Assembly: GCA_036874045.1 (NCBI GenBank)
Contig: CM072335.1
Span: 26,915,501 to 26,979,500, forward strand
Direction: 5' to 3'
Source: Cymodocea nodosa
Taxonomy: Eukaryota; Streptophyta; Magnoliopsida; Alismatales; Cymodoceaceae
Length of the DNA stretch: 64,000 nucleotides
How positions within the stretch are numbered: the stretch's first letter is position 1; each line of letters begins with the position of its first letter. The notes beneath the pieces were generated by a model, which saw only the letters and a list, made by a program, of their open reading frames with translations, ran no database searches and had not been told where the DNA came from. The translations under genes were made by a program, and so were the position numbers. Below, in pieces: positions 22,622-35,500 of this stretch.

Positions 22622-25600
22622 TTAATGCATATCCATAGCCATATCATTGGAACAGGTAGAAGAGGTGTCACGATTTACATTTGGTGACACAGCACCCATG
22701 TTCCTGGTACCATTTCCAGAAGGTGGATTGTTGTTTGGACAGTACCCTCCATTCTGAGCCAATTGACAATGTTGGAGGCTCCGGCGAATGGGGCTTGCAA
22801 GAACATTGGAGAAAACTGTGTTCTTGGCCTGATCTGAATGTCCAGACCGAGGGGCATGTCCACCTGTTGCCTGTCCCAACATCAAAGCTGCAGTTTGGCT
22901 ACTCAGATTTGCGAATTGCCTACTAGGTGGGTTGTGATGATTAACTGGCTGCATTCTTGGGGAAGTTGGTGTATCTTCCCCACAGTTATCAATTTCATTC
23001 TGCAAAAACACAAACAAATGTTTGAATATATCAGTATGAAGAAAGTAGGGGACAGATAACTAGGTACAACTAAATTATTTATACATTTGACATGGAAGAA
23101 AAGGATAAAGGATGCACGAATTCATACCAACAATGCTGTGTTTTTTTTTTTTTTTTTGAAATAGTAGCGATGTTGTTTTAACAGAGAAAAATAAACCAAC
23201 GTTCAGCTTTACTGTTCTTAAATGTACATCAAATTACAAAAAAACAATGTACATGGAAAGAGAGGCAAGAAGCTAGCTTTAAATTTAAAAAAGTAAAAGA
23301 TTTTGAATAGTGAAGGTTATTTTTCACTTCTATTTCCAATAAAATATTTGACAAAACAACAATATCAGAATTCCACCGTGTATTTGGAAAAAGAAAATAC
23401 TTATGTATGCTGTAAAAATAAAGGTTGAGGTCCCTTCAACAATTCAATTTCACAGCTTCCATGGGTAGGAAAGAGGTAAGAAAACAACCAGTCTATTAGT
23501 GGGAAAAACGTGGGAGAAAATATTACCACTTAAAGCAAGGCTTGGCAAATATATGAAGTTATTTTCCAAGAGGGTCGTGCAACAATCAGTGTTTCATCTC
23601 CACGACCCACATCCCACTAATCTCACCCATAATTCCACTAGAATTTGCTGGAATCATGTTGACGGCCAAATTAATAGATTTTTTTGAAATTTATACTGCT
23701 GATGATGCACCAATCAAGATCCTGGTTGAGATTTTTTTTACTGAACGAAAAAAATACAGGTAGGGAACTACTTAGATTAATAATCCTTTGTTAAAACAGT
23801 GGGTCAGTATTTCCCTTAAATACTTTATTGATAACATAAAAAATCTGAAGTCTCACTTTAATGCAACAAATAAGAAAAGAAAGATGAGAACATAGGAAAG
23901 CATGGGAAAGCACAGAGATGCAACCTGCAGGTAAGCAACAATATCTGCAGGTGATAAGCTTGATCCTTCCTCGTAGTTCCGCAAAATCCACTGATGGACT
24001 TTCTCCTGCACATTTCATTATCCAAATTGCAGTAAAAGATCAATACTAGCAAAATGGCATATACGTTGGTGGTTCTGAGAGATAAATACAAAAGCTTAGA
24101 ACAATTAATTGAAGGATTTCGTGTGGAGTCAGAAAAAAGCAGGCACCATGAAGACGAAAAAATATTAAACTTGCATGTCAATAAACTGAAAATGAGGTAA
24201 GACACAAATTTCACATCTAAAGGGGGTGGAATTGAAAAGAAAATATCTTTCTTTGATTTCCACACATAAACACACACTTTACCATAGTCAAAGTCGAAAT
24301 GAAATCTGGTGGTTTCATTTTTAGTTTCTCTTTGACTACAATTTTTCATTTCCTTTGGTTTCCTCAGCACAAACATCTTATTGTCAAGCTTGAACTAAGT
24401 TGTGTTGGCATTTGGCAGTGGGTGAGTTATTCCTGTTTTGTTTTGGATTTCCTTTCTGGAAATCACTTTACTCTTCAAGTTCCGGAATAACTTATTCTAC
24501 CCACAGCTTGTGTAGGATCTATTTTTTCTTACTTTAATGAATTTCCTTTGTTGTTGTTCAAAAAATTAGTAATAACTTTGCCATCAATTTTGTAAATACT
24601 TAAAGCACAGGTAAATTTCTTCACCTCAAAATGGACCTGAATGATAAGTCACTATACCAAGAAAGGCCTGTCAGTATAATCATATACAAATTTAGATAAG
24701 CATTTCCTAAATTATAATTTCAGCAAAATAAATCTTAATTGTCAATATTTCACTGTAGGCAATTGCTCAGCAAGCACAAATATTTAAATAATGGATTATT
24801 TGGCGCTTATATAAAATACTAGTCATCAAGGATTCATGATACGGCCACAAGGGATAAATTGATTATTTGGGTTCATCTCAAACAAAACCCTTGCAGAGAA
24901 ATTACTTCCTTATTTACTAAATTATTAATCCCAGATAATGATGTAAAAAATGAGATGCATAAAGGAATGTATGATTCAAGCATAAGAACTTGGAAGAAAT
25001 AAATTGTACATCAGAATCATAAAAGCAACAAATTAATGACCACGATATCTAGTTGACAGAGATGTGAGAGTCCAACTCCCACTTAAGAGTAGCAAGCTTA
25101 TTGAATTGAAGAATAGTTTACTTAAAAAAACTTTTTTTGAGCAACAAGCATGTTTTCGAAAAAATTTTATGAAATGACAAAAGGTACTTTCCATAGAAGT
25201 TATTAGCCACCTCGCACAAAAAATAGACAAATCAATGGAACACACGAAATGGTTTTTCTTGAAAGGAAGAGCATACGAAAAGTTGATAAACTAAACTAGA
25301 AATCGTTCCCAACTTCCCATAGCACATAGTTTCAGTTTTGCACTGGTGGTTGTCCGTAATTCACCGAGAAAGCATGCCATATTATGTCGACATAATTATT
25401 GAAGGACCATGAACACAAAAACGCACGCCATAATCGCTGGACCATAAATCTCAAGATAAAACTACTACTTGAAGAAAATAATAATAATTAGAACAAAAAC
25501 TGAAAAAAGGAAACTGAAGCAAAAACACAGTAAAAATAAGTCATGTAGCTCGATTCTGATATACGCAGTGATACAGACACCTAATTAAGCAAGAAAAAAA

Positions 25601-26095
25601 TGAAAAATTAAGAAGGAGACCCTAGTAAAAAGCCAATGTTTTGATGTTGCATTGTGAAAATACAGTATCATGGTTATCTATAAACAACCAAAACTACAGA
25701 ATCAAATGCAAAACATACATGACTATTAGGAGGAGGAATAATCCTAAACAACCGCGAATTAGAGAAATAGTACAGATTTACTAATTACATCAGAAATCAA
25801 CTTCAAATGCACAAGAAAACACCCAAAAAACCACCACCAACACGCAACCGACACGGACCAAAAAACGAATCCATCCCCAACAAAGCAAAGGATAAAAAAG
25901 CAACAATTCGATTAAGGGTGGATGACGTCAACAAACCAATCCATGACGCTCCCCCTCCTGAAAAGAAATCTTCTGCTGGTTCATAGCCTGTGTGTAGAGA
26001 TGCGACAGCGAACTCGCTGCGCTTGAGAAGGTGGAGTACATGGTCCGATCGACCTCATCGAGGCGCGAAGCGATGGATTTCCTCTTCTTCCCCAT
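22622..26095 (-). CDS. Conserved plant protein, family often labelled 'holocarboxylase synthetase'
   Basis: Three coding exons (25937-26095, 23925-24005, 22622-22999) join in phase 0 to 205 residues. Exon 1 reads MGKKRKSIASRLDEVDRTMY and then STFSSAASSLSHLYTQAMNQ; exon 2 reads EKVHQWILRNYEEGSSLSPA; exon 3 is rich in Ser, Asn, Pro and Gln and ends SSTCSNDMAMDMH. I recall plant homologues with this layout that carry the automatic name 'holocarboxylase synthetase', but there is no biotin-ligase domain here: no GRGRRGR-like or KWPND-like motif. The first two exons look like a small helical domain and exon 3 a disordered tail with a repeated F-x-N-V/A-L-x-S-P-x-RRSLQ core. KKRK near the start could be a nuclear signal. 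Function unknown. Confidence 0.85.
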
Positions 26096-26298
26096 GGAGC
26101 ACCACCCACCGAAGATCTCACGCAATAGACTCGGACCACCCGGTGGAGGAGGAAGAAGAGGTAGAAGACCAGGAGAGGAAGGAAAACAGGCAGAGGAGGA
26201 GAACAAGAACACCGCTTCGCTTCAAGTTGCCCGGTGTGGGGTGCGAAGTCTTGACGTGGCCTGGGTATGAGATGGGCCTTAAATGTGTTGCCCATGAA

Positions 26299-26472
26299 AA
26301 TTATGGAGGGTAATTTCGATGGGCTTTAGACCCAATAATTCAAATTATGGAGGGTAATTTCGATGGGCTTTAGACCCAATAATTCAAATTATGGAGGGTA
26401 ATTTCGATGGGCTTTAGACCCAATAATTCAAATTATGGAGGGTACTTTCAATGGGCTTTAGACCCAATAATT
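26299..26472. repeat. 44-bp tandem repeat, four copies, in a promoter
   Basis: Near-identical 44-base units start at 26299, 26343, 26387 and 26431; the first three are nearly the same and the fourth has a few changes. Each holds ATGGGCTTTAGACCCAATAA. The array starts about 200 bases upstream of the ATG at 26095. The word TGGGCT/TGGGCC, which also occurs singly at about 26273, fits the plant site II element bound by TCP factors; that role is inferred. Confidence 0.9.
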
Positions 26473-26479
26473 GGTACAA

Positions 26480-27010
26480 TTACTTCGAACTAATCGATTA
26501 TTTTTTTTATAAAATTTTAATTATGGTACTGAGGATGTGCCATTTGGAAATGACGATGTATGTTTATTTTTAGATCTAAAGCTTATTATCACTTTGCATT
26601 TTAATAAATGCATAAAATTGAATAATTTTAATACCCAGTGAGATTCTCATATCCAGAAAGATGTCATAGACTGATAGACTATCCTTTTTATATGATTTAG
26701 TTATGTAATATTTTTTTGATAATAATAATGATTTTGTCAATTCAATGTCTCTTTTTTTATTCTGTACTGAAAGATGAACCGGGTGTGAGCAATCGTAGTT
26801 AAATTATGATCGAACCGTTTTGAATAAAATGGATGATTTGAGGTTTAGATCTTGGGAATGTTACGAAGGTATTCCAAATCATCGCGTTTACTTGGGATTC
26901 TAGGGGAAAATATAGAAGCCCACGACCAATCTCATAATCTCATAGCGAATGCAAAAATAGATCGGCAGTTTTGAATATATTGATTTAATCAATAGTATTA
27001 GACAATACTA
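26480..27010. other. Intergenic stretch before the tRNA gene
   Basis: This AT-rich sequence lies between the 44-bp repeat and the tRNA gene. I see nothing identifiable in it. Confidence 0.5.
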
Positions 27011-27017
27011 ACAAAGC

Positions 27018-27089
27018 GGTCCCATGGTCTAGTGGTCAGGACATTGGACTCTGAATCCAGTAACCCGAGTTCAAATCTCGGTGGGACCT
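27018..27089 (+). tRNA. tRNA-Gln (anticodon CUG)
   Basis: The acceptor arm pairs GGTCCCA with TGGGACC, the D arm holds the A box (TGGTCTAGTGG), the anticodon loop is CTCTGAA with anticodon CTG at 27051-27053, and the T arm holds GTTCAAATC. The length is 72 bases with no intron. A CAA word upstream (27012-27014) and a TTTT run right after (27089-27092) fit plant polymerase III start and stop signals. Confidence 0.96.
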
Positions 27090-27302
27090 TTTCTTTTCCC
27101 ATTTTCGATTTTGTGTGTATCTTGAGTTCCATACTACACGTCAAAAAATTCTATTTTCAAATTTTACCATATATTATTCCATCATACGCTGTCAACTCAC
27201 TGGATATATGTTTTCCCATGGACCAGTATTTTTTTTTTGTTAATGCGATAAAATGAACCGGATATCAATTGCTTAAAATTTTGGGAACCATTAGAACATG
27301 TA

Positions 27303-27896
27303 GGGGGGGTTAGTGCCTGACGTAAAGGAAAATTATTGAATTCCGTCAGAATGTTATTAGTGTGCATTACACTTGACGGAAATGAAAGTTGGATTTTACT
27401 GTTGTATAAAATCTAAAAATTTTCTTTACCGTCAGAAAATTTTCGATCGCCCCTATTCAGAAAATTTTTCTCCCTCTCTCATGCTTGACGGAATTCGTAA
27501 GACTGATAAGAAATATTTACTTGAGTACCTGCTAGATGAGTTGGAAGAGTTAAATATTATTGATGGCATACAACTAATGAGAGAGATACATATAAAAAGC
27601 AATGCCCATGTTTGAATGACTCAAGAATAAAGAAAAGAAATGGTAGATAAGATGTAAGAAGATATGATGATGGTAATGTGGGATGTAAGAACTAGATGAT
27701 ATTATTTTGTATTGTAATATTTCAATTAAGATGTATTTATATTTTTTGAATATTAGTTGTAATAAACTTTTGTCAGAATTTTCATCATAATTTTCCGTCA
27801 TACACTAAACCCCTCTCAGAATTTTCCTTTTAATTTACGTTACAAATTTTTCATTTCATTTCTGTTAAAATTTTCCGTAATGCACTAACACGCCCG
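27303..27896. mobile_element. MITE-like element with imperfect inverted ends and TA flanks
   Basis: The left end (GGGGGGGTTAGTGC then GACGTAAAGGAAAATT) and the reverse complement of the right end (CGGGCGTGTTAGTGC then ACGGAAAATTTT) match imperfectly. TA dinucleotides flank both ends (27301-27302 and 27897-27898). The copies of the word CCGTCA inside both arms extend the symmetry. No transposase is visible. A TA target fits Tc1/mariner-type or related elements, but the ends do not match a family I know. Confidence 0.5.
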
Positions 27897-27899
27897 TAA

Positions 27900-28383
27900 T
27901 GATTAAAATCTTAACAAGCGTCTATATCTATCGTCTAGTGATGCATCATGATGAACACATATCTGAAGTAGAACCACCAACAAATCGGGTTGACATTCTA
28001 CGTCACTAGAATATACGTCTAAGTTTTTATCATTTAATCTTTATTTCAATCAAAGATTATTGTCAATTATCAAAGACGATTTTACCGATCAACTTTGATA
28101 CCCACCTCCACATCTTCCAGAGCTCACCGGTCCAAATCAGGAAATTTCGAACATTCTTCCCCCACTTCGTTCTGCTCCACTTTGACCACCTGTGCTCTTG
28201 GCCACTAAAATTACGACCGCCGATCAGCCGACGCAGAAAAATTCCGGTCAAGCACGGCAACGTGAACCACGAACACTTGATATTCAATCCGCACACCGCA
28301 ACATTTCCTTAGCTCCGACGACGTCCATTCCACCCTTCACCTCCCAAATTCCGTGCCGATTCCAGAAAACTTCCCGGCGGTAG
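27900..28383. other. Promoter region of the AG-peptide gene
   Basis: The DNA becomes C-rich from about 28090 toward the start codon at 28384, as is common in plant leaders. I see no clear TATA box and no other feature. Confidence 0.4.
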
Positions 28384-28572
28384 ATGGATTCCATCGGAGG
28401 CTTCGCTTCATCTCCGCTCTTCTCGGTGTTCTTGATGGGCCTGGCTGGTCTGTCGTCCGCACAGCTCGCGGCGCCGTCGCCTTCGCCGGTGAACGACGGC
28501 AAGGCCATCGATCTAGGAATCGCTTACGTTCTCCTGGCAGTGGCTCTCCTCATCACGTATCTGCTTCATTGA
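28384..28572 (+). CDS. Arabinogalactan peptide (GPI-anchored AG-peptide)
   Basis: The 62-residue product has the layout of AG-peptides such as Arabidopsis AGP16/20/22: a signal peptide (residues 1 to about 26, ending LSSAQ), a tiny mature part (LAAPSPSPVNDG) whose Ala/Ser-Pro pairs are the expected sites of proline hydroxylation and arabinogalactan addition, and a hydrophobic GPI-signal (LGIAYVLLAVALLITYLLH). The mature peptide would be only about a dozen residues on the cell surface. The gene has no intron in its coding part. AG-peptides are abundant plasma-membrane proteoglycans; their exact role is not settled. The family call is firm; the specific paralogue is not. Confidence 0.92.
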   Translation: MDSIGGFASSPLFSVFLMGLAGLSSAQLAAPSPSPVNDGKAIDLGIAYVLLAVALLITYLLH

Positions 28573-28648
28573 TTCCTTCGTCCTTCGATTTTGTGGGGTT
28601 TTCTTTTCTTTTTTTTCTGTGACATGTAATAAGTGCGGAGCAAATGTA

Positions 28649-28820
28649 GTTGTTGGGAGAGCAGAGCAATATCTTCCACGTTTCGATAATTTTTCTTATA
28701 TATATATATAAATACATATAATCAGGATCTGTTGTTGTTGGGAGAGCAGAGCAGAGCAATATCTTCCACGTTTCGATGATTTTTCTTATATATATATATA
28801 AATACATATAATCAGGATCT
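28649..28820. repeat. Tandem duplication of about 85 bp after the AG-peptide gene
   Basis: Copy one (28649-28730) and copy two (28734-28820) run from GTTGTTGGGAGAGCAGAG to ATAATCAGGATCT. They differ by a five-base CAGAG insertion and one A/G change, so the duplication is recent. Each copy carries a TATATATATATA stretch. It lies about 80-250 bases after the stop codon, probably in or just past the 3' UTR. Confidence 0.9.
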
Positions 28821-29582
28821 ATTCGATTCAGAATAAAGCATAATTCTGAGCTAAAACCTTCAACACAATAATCGGAAAATTCATCCATCACCTATCAGAA
28901 AATAATTGCCACCGCACACCGAAATCTTTTACTTTCCAAGCAGAACTGCAAGCCATCGTCGGTTCGTAACAGGAGATATTTGTAAACGATAGTTTGAGCA
29001 TAAATAAACCTCAAAAGGCGTCCAACAACAGAGGCCTTTTTCCTAGTCCACGGTCGCGAATGTTCTAGAAGAAGAAAACCGCAGCCCTCCAGACTCCGTC
29101 ATATATAATGGTTCCTCCTTGCCACCTTCTCATTTTTACCCGAGGAGAAAAGGAGACCATGTGCTAAGTCGTCGGCTGGTTTTCCTCCCTCGGCTCTCTT
29201 CTGCCGAAGGTATTGATTCCAATCCCTAGATCTCGCGTGGATTCTTGTTGGAATTCGATCTGGATATCTTTGCATCTGTCGGTGCCGTTGTTTGGGAGGT
29301 CTCGCTTTCAGTTCGACCAAACTGCACTTGTCTGTTTTACTGGTAAATATGTCGTGAAGAACTGATCAATTGCATCGATCTGCTAATCTCTTAGGCGTTT
29401 CACTGAAAATTATATTAGTTTCTAATCGAAGAGTCGATTTTTAGATTATCTGTGTTGTTTTGTTTCTGTGGTTGGACCTCGGTTTTGTGGGATTTAGTTT
29501 TTAGATTCTGTTATATCGGTGAAGGTGTTGAACGCATCTGATTGAATTGTAGGTGCCTGGATTCAGGTAGGACGTCTGGAAA
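28821..29582 (+). promoter_or_regulatory. Promoter, leader and probable 5' UTR intron of the Hsp110-type gene
   Basis: A transcribed leader probably lies around 29090-29209, ending CCGAAG before GTATTG (29210). An acceptor TTGTAG at 29547-29552 precedes a short leader that reaches the ATG at 29583. A leader intron of about 340 bases is therefore likely but rests on splice signals only; other donors are possible. Confidence 0.4.
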
Positions 29583-32500
29583 ATGAGTGTTGTCGGGTTT
29601 GATTTCGGTAGTGAGAGCTGTACGGTCGCGGTGGCCCGACAAGGGGTTATTGATGTAGTTCTCAACAATGAGTCGAAACGTGAAACTCCAGCTGTCGTGT
29701 GCTTTGGAGATAAGCAGCGGCTCATCGGGACAGCTGGGGCTGCGTCTTCTGCAATCAATCCGAGGAATACGATATCTCAGATCAAACGTCTAATTGGCAG
29801 GAGGTTCTCTGATCCTGAAGTCCAATTGGATCTGCAATCATTACCATTCTCTGTCACTGAGGGGCCAGATGGTTTACCGCTGATCAATGCAAGGTACCTT
29901 GGCGAGATGAAGAGTTTCACTCCCACCCAAATCTTTGCTATGATTCTTTCGGATTTAAAAGCTATAGCTGAGAGAAATCTTGGTGTTGCAGTCCATGATT
30001 GCTGCATAGGGATCCCTGCCTATTTTACTGATCTCCAGAGGAGAGCAGTTCTGGACGCTGCCACTATCGCAGAATTGCATCCTCTTCGTTTGTTCCATGA
30101 GACTACTGCAACAGCTCTAGCTTATGGAATCTACAAGACAGACTTGCCAGAGAAAGGACAGTTAAATGTGGCTTTTGTTGACATCGGTCATTCAAGCATG
30201 CAGGTTTGTATTGCTGCATTCAGGAAGGGGCAGCTGAAAGTATTGTCTCATGCTTTTGATCAATCCCTTGGTGGCAGAGATTTTGACGAAGTTCTCTTCA
30301 AATATTTTTCTACAAAAATCAAGCAAGAACATAAAATAGATGTATTCCAGAATGCTCGTGCTTGTATAAGATTGAGGGCAGCCTGTGAAAAGCTGAAGAA
30401 GGTACTTAGTGCTAATCCAGAGGCACCCTTGAACATTGAATGCCTAATGGAAGAGAAGGATGTAAGGGACTTCATCAAAAGGAAGGAGTTTGAAGATATT
30501 AGTATGCCAATACTGCAAAGAGTCAATGGTCCATTGGAAAAGGCACTAATGGATGCTGGGCTTGGTATAGATAGTATACATGCAGTTGAAGTTGTTGGTT
30601 CTGGATCCCGTGTTCCAGTGATCATCAAGATATTGAAAGATTTTTTTGGGAAGGATCCAAGAAGGACAATGAATGCTAGTGAGTGTGTTGCTCGTGGATG
30701 TGCACTTCAATGTGCCATGCTAAGCCCTACATTCAAAGTTCGGGTGTTTCAGGTACATGTTTTACTTGTTGTACATTGTTGCAAATGTCTATTCAGTGGT
30801 TTTCTTTCTGAGTCTAACATGGCCATGCTTAATGTTTAACTTTCTAGTATTGCATTATTTTCATTTTATTGCCTTTGACCTTTGACATTTTTATGCCTTA
30901 GCAAACATCCTTAACCACTCCAATGGAGTTGCCCTACACCCACAATATCGATTAAACTCAAAGTAGATACGAGAAGGATTCTATAGAAAATTTGGAGATC
31001 ACTTCTCTTATCCAAACACCACCTATGCTATTGAATCTTTGTTTGACTGAGATTGTGGACAACTTGATTTAGAAAGTCAAGTGTTGACCACTCCTGATTA
31101 GTTTCTAGGTCATTCAACATCCTGACTCCAGTCCAAGCTTCGCTTGATGATGGGTCATGACTTATTATACTTGACAAAGGATAACTAAGACCAGCATCTA
31201 ATGAATTAACTACATGGATATATTTAAATTTGTTCTATATGTCATTTTTCCTACAAATTAATGAGCATCATGTGATTGGAAGTTTGGAACATTGACTTCC
31301 ATGTTGTTGAATCATGATTTGGGTTATGGTCAAGCCATGGTTGAATGATTTGATGACCTAGAGTGCATTTGTTTAGGATTTAAATCATTGTTGTTGTTGC
31401 AATACACTTACACTTTTTTCAAATTGTAACTTCTACATTATTTGTTTTAGTGTTGATTTTTTTCATTTTGACTAATGCATCTCAATTGTCTTATGTTGCT
31501 GCATCTTTTATAAAGGTACACGAGTGTTTTCCCTTTCCGATTGTTTTGTCTTGGAAAGTTGTTTCCCCCAAGTTGCTGAATGAAGGAGTAGAAAATCAAA
31601 CAATTGTATTTCCAAAAGGAAATACGATACCCAGTGCAAAAGTTTTAACATTTTTTAGATCTAGAACATTTACAGTTGATGTTGTCTATGCTGATGTGAA
31701 TTGTCGGCAAGCAGTGGCAAGGATTAGTACGTACACGGTAATTTAAAATCTTCTATATCATATAGCATTGTAGAGTATCTTCATTTTATGTGTCTAGGTC
31801 TTGAAGTCTGTCTTGTTTCTGCTTGATAGATTGGTCCCTTTCAATCAACAAAAGGTGAACATGCCAAGCTAAAGGTGAAGGTCCGCCTAAACCTACATGG
31901 AGTTGTATCCATTGAGTCAGCTACTGTAAGCTTTTAGATACCACTTTGGGACATATCATAACCAATACCAAAATATTGAGATCACTTTGCTTGTGATTTC
32001 CTCTGTGTTGTAGATGTTGGAGGAGGAAGTTGAGGTTCCAGTTTCATCTGCTAGTAAGCCTTTGAAACATGAAGAATTGAATGACTCATCTCCTGTGGAA
32101 AGTGATGTAAATATGCAAGATATCAAAAATGTGCCTGATGTGCCAGGTGCTAGTGCTGAATTTAAGGCACCAGATTCTGAAGGCACATCTAAACATAAGC
32201 CTGTGCAGATGGATACTGATGTCAAGGTCCGTGTTTAATTCTGTCTTGAGGTTTTCATTCCTTCTTAAAAGATCCTGTATTCCTCAGTGTTTTCTGTTTA
32301 CTGGGATGGATTCCATTATAGTTATATTTTTATGCTTTACAATCTCAAAATACTGGAATATGAGGCATACTCTTTATTTTTCAAGGTTTTATGCACTATC
32401 TAGTTATTGTCAGGATGAATAAAAAAAGATCATGCTACCTCATCACAAATACAGAGGCATCTGGGTAGATGATTTCCTTAAATATTTATGTCTTTATTTA

Positions 32501-35500
32501 ATAACTATTATTGCACTTGTCTTAGTTATGCCATCTTCCCCTGCATTAACCTTTCAGCAGAATAGCTATTAGCTTACAAATGCTTTTATGCGAGTTAGAA
32601 TTTGAAATAGATGATAACTTTTCAAAATTCCTGTCAATGTATAGAAGAGGAGAAAGCACTGTAAAAAGAGCAGCAGCTGCAGCAAGCAGCAGACAGATGA
32701 GACTGTGACTGCAGGAGGAGGGGCAGACATGTATGCGAGAGGAGAGCAATTTAGGATGGAAGAAATATAATTTCTGAGACTGTTAAATGGATAATTGGAT
32801 ATCCTTTTTAACTAAATGAATAATTGGGTAACTGGGTTTACCGTTTCTTAAGCCACTTGTGGTTAAAAGAAAGGTTGTTGACACGACATTAAGGGCAACT
32901 CATCAAATTTGTTTGAACAATCTTTTTTTTTTTGGGAAAACTGAAAATGAAAGGAAATAAAAAATGATAGAGAAGTGAAAGGAGCAAATAACATAATCTG
33001 TTTCTCAATTGACCAACTGTCTAGCATTTGTGCCTCACAAGAATTAAGTCAAAATTTGAAACCATATTTGTGCCTCTCAGTAAAAATAAAAGGAACGTTG
33101 TTGCATTCCTTCCTATATTAAGTCACAGTCTTGAGTCGAAATTTCAAGCTTTTTATTTCCTTTTTTCCTTCAATTATATTATATTATATTATGTTGTTAT
33201 GTTATGTTATGTTATGTTATATTATGTTGTTATGTTAGTGTGGTGCAATGTTGCCTTTACAAATTATTATGATGAATTTACCTGTTACTTTTATAATTTA
33301 ATTCTACCTTTTATGAATTCTACTTTTCTTCATGTTGCTTTTTATAAATTTATCTTTTGACAAATAACATTGTATCATACTTTCCAGTATCTTATTTAAT
33401 AGCTTCTTCATGGGTTTATTACCTAGTTTGTAAATAACAAAATGTTAGGGAAGGCCTCAGAAATCGGTGATTCCATTGAAATCTGTCCACAAATAGACTT
33501 TGCTTCCATCTCCCACTCAAAATCTTGTTTGACTTGAGAAAAAATTGCTGTGGGCATTGGATGTTTTTCCAGTAATGCGAAACCTTCTGGTGAGGTCTCC
33601 TGTGTTCCTGCTCATATAAGTTGTCAGTGACCTAAACCCACAGACTTTCTCCATAGCCCTTTGCCATCTCCACTTACAGAAAATGCTAAAAGTTCATCAA
33701 CAACATCGGCAAAATCCCCAGAACCATAAGCAACAAAGGAAGATCATGCAATAATAGAATCTACAGATGCCCAGATCCACAGCAGTAGTGAACAAATATG
33801 TAATGATGAAGAGGATGGTGATTCAGCAATGGACAGGCATGACAATGCAACACTCAGCTGGGTTTTCTTCCTGAAATCTGCAGCAGATGAGGAGAAGTTG
33901 TTTGAAGCAGATGAGTTTGAATGAGGAAGGATGAAGAACCTTGCAGGAATCAAGTGGTGGAGGAAGGAGAAGGTGGGCATGAAAGGAGAAAGATGAAGGA
34001 GAAAAGAAATTGTTTCCATTGGAGTTCCACACAAATGGGCAGAAAGAGAAACTTGGTTTGCCTTTAATACAAGGGAAACCAAAGGGAAGTATTTGTCTTT
34101 CCAGCTGAGTCCCCTTCCAAAAATGGCCAAACAATAAAAAATTCCTCTCCGTGCATTCTTTTCATATTCTTGAAGTTTTCATTCCTAAGCTAATCGTTAA
34201 TATGAAGAATGTGATCTCATGCTAGCATCATTGTAACCATCTTAAGAATATCTTAATCATAAAAAGCAATCTCAAAATTGTGTGGATCAGAGCAGGATTC
34301 TTGGCATCCACTCTCTTTTTCCTGAAATGAAAAGACACGCAGAGCTATAGGCACATTGGCTTTTGGTGGGATTTTACATAAGCAAAAGCTGATGTCCATG
34401 GTTGGACTCATTCAATTGAATGCCTGCTGTCTTCTGGGTTATAATTTCCTCGTCATAGACTTCAATGAGAAAAACTTGGAATAGTGCAAACACTTGCGTT
34501 CTGATAGTGAAGGATATTTACTTTTTGCAAACTGCAGGTGCTGCATTTTTTCACATTAATGATATTTTTTTTTCTACTCTGCAGGCTGAAAATACAAAAA
34601 GGAAGGTTAGGAAGACAAATATCCCAATTTCAGAGCTGATTTATGGTGGCATGTCTACGGCTGAACTGCATAAAGCAGTGGAATATGAATGTGAGATGGC
34701 TGTTCAAGACAGAGTGATGGAAGAAACCAAAGATAAGAAGAATGCTGTTGAGGCCTATGTCTATGACATTAGAAACAAGGTACTGCATTTTCTAAAATTT
34801 AATTTTATTTATGGCATAAATTGCCAGTCTAACACCAGCATTTTCTGCATTTAGCTTCATGACAAATATCAGGAATTTGTGGAGGAGTCAGAGAGACAAG
34901 CCTTTTCTTCTAAGCTACAGGAAGTGGAAGATTGGCTATATGAGGATGGTGAAGATGAAGCAAAAGAAGTTTACATTTCTAAACTGGAGGAGTTGAAGAA
35001 GGTAGGCCTTTAGTTTACTTATTTGCTTTTGTTATCGGTAGTTATTTTGGTATACCTAATAGCACTTGCTTGCAGCAAGGAGATCCTATTGAACTACGTT
35101 ACAAAGAGTCGTATGAAAGGAAACCTGCTATAGACCTACTTATTTATTGCATTGATAGCTACAGGTTTGCAGCAATGTCAGATGATCTCAGGTTTGATCA
35201 TATTGACAATGCTGAAAAGCAGAAGGTTCGATTGGTCAACTTTATGTCTTCACCTTTTTATTGTAGATAAATGATGCATTCCATGGTGTTTCATGATGAG
35301 ACTCGTATTTATTCTGACAGGTTGTAAGTGAGTGTGAACTAGCAAGATTATGGTTGAATGAGAAAATACAACAGCAAGATGCACTGCCTAAGTATGCAAA
35401 TCCAGTTTTGCTTTCTACTGTCATGAAGAGGAAAGTGGAAGTTTTAGACAGGTAAGGGGATTGCATTTGCTGCTACTTTTCTAGGCTGATAATTCTCTTG

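Noticed and set aside
33744-34130. Open frames antisense in intron 4 of the Hsp110-type gene
   Set aside because: Up to 128 codons long, but no recognisable similarity, no splice context, and it lies in an intron with purine-rich sequence that favours open frames on the opposite strand.
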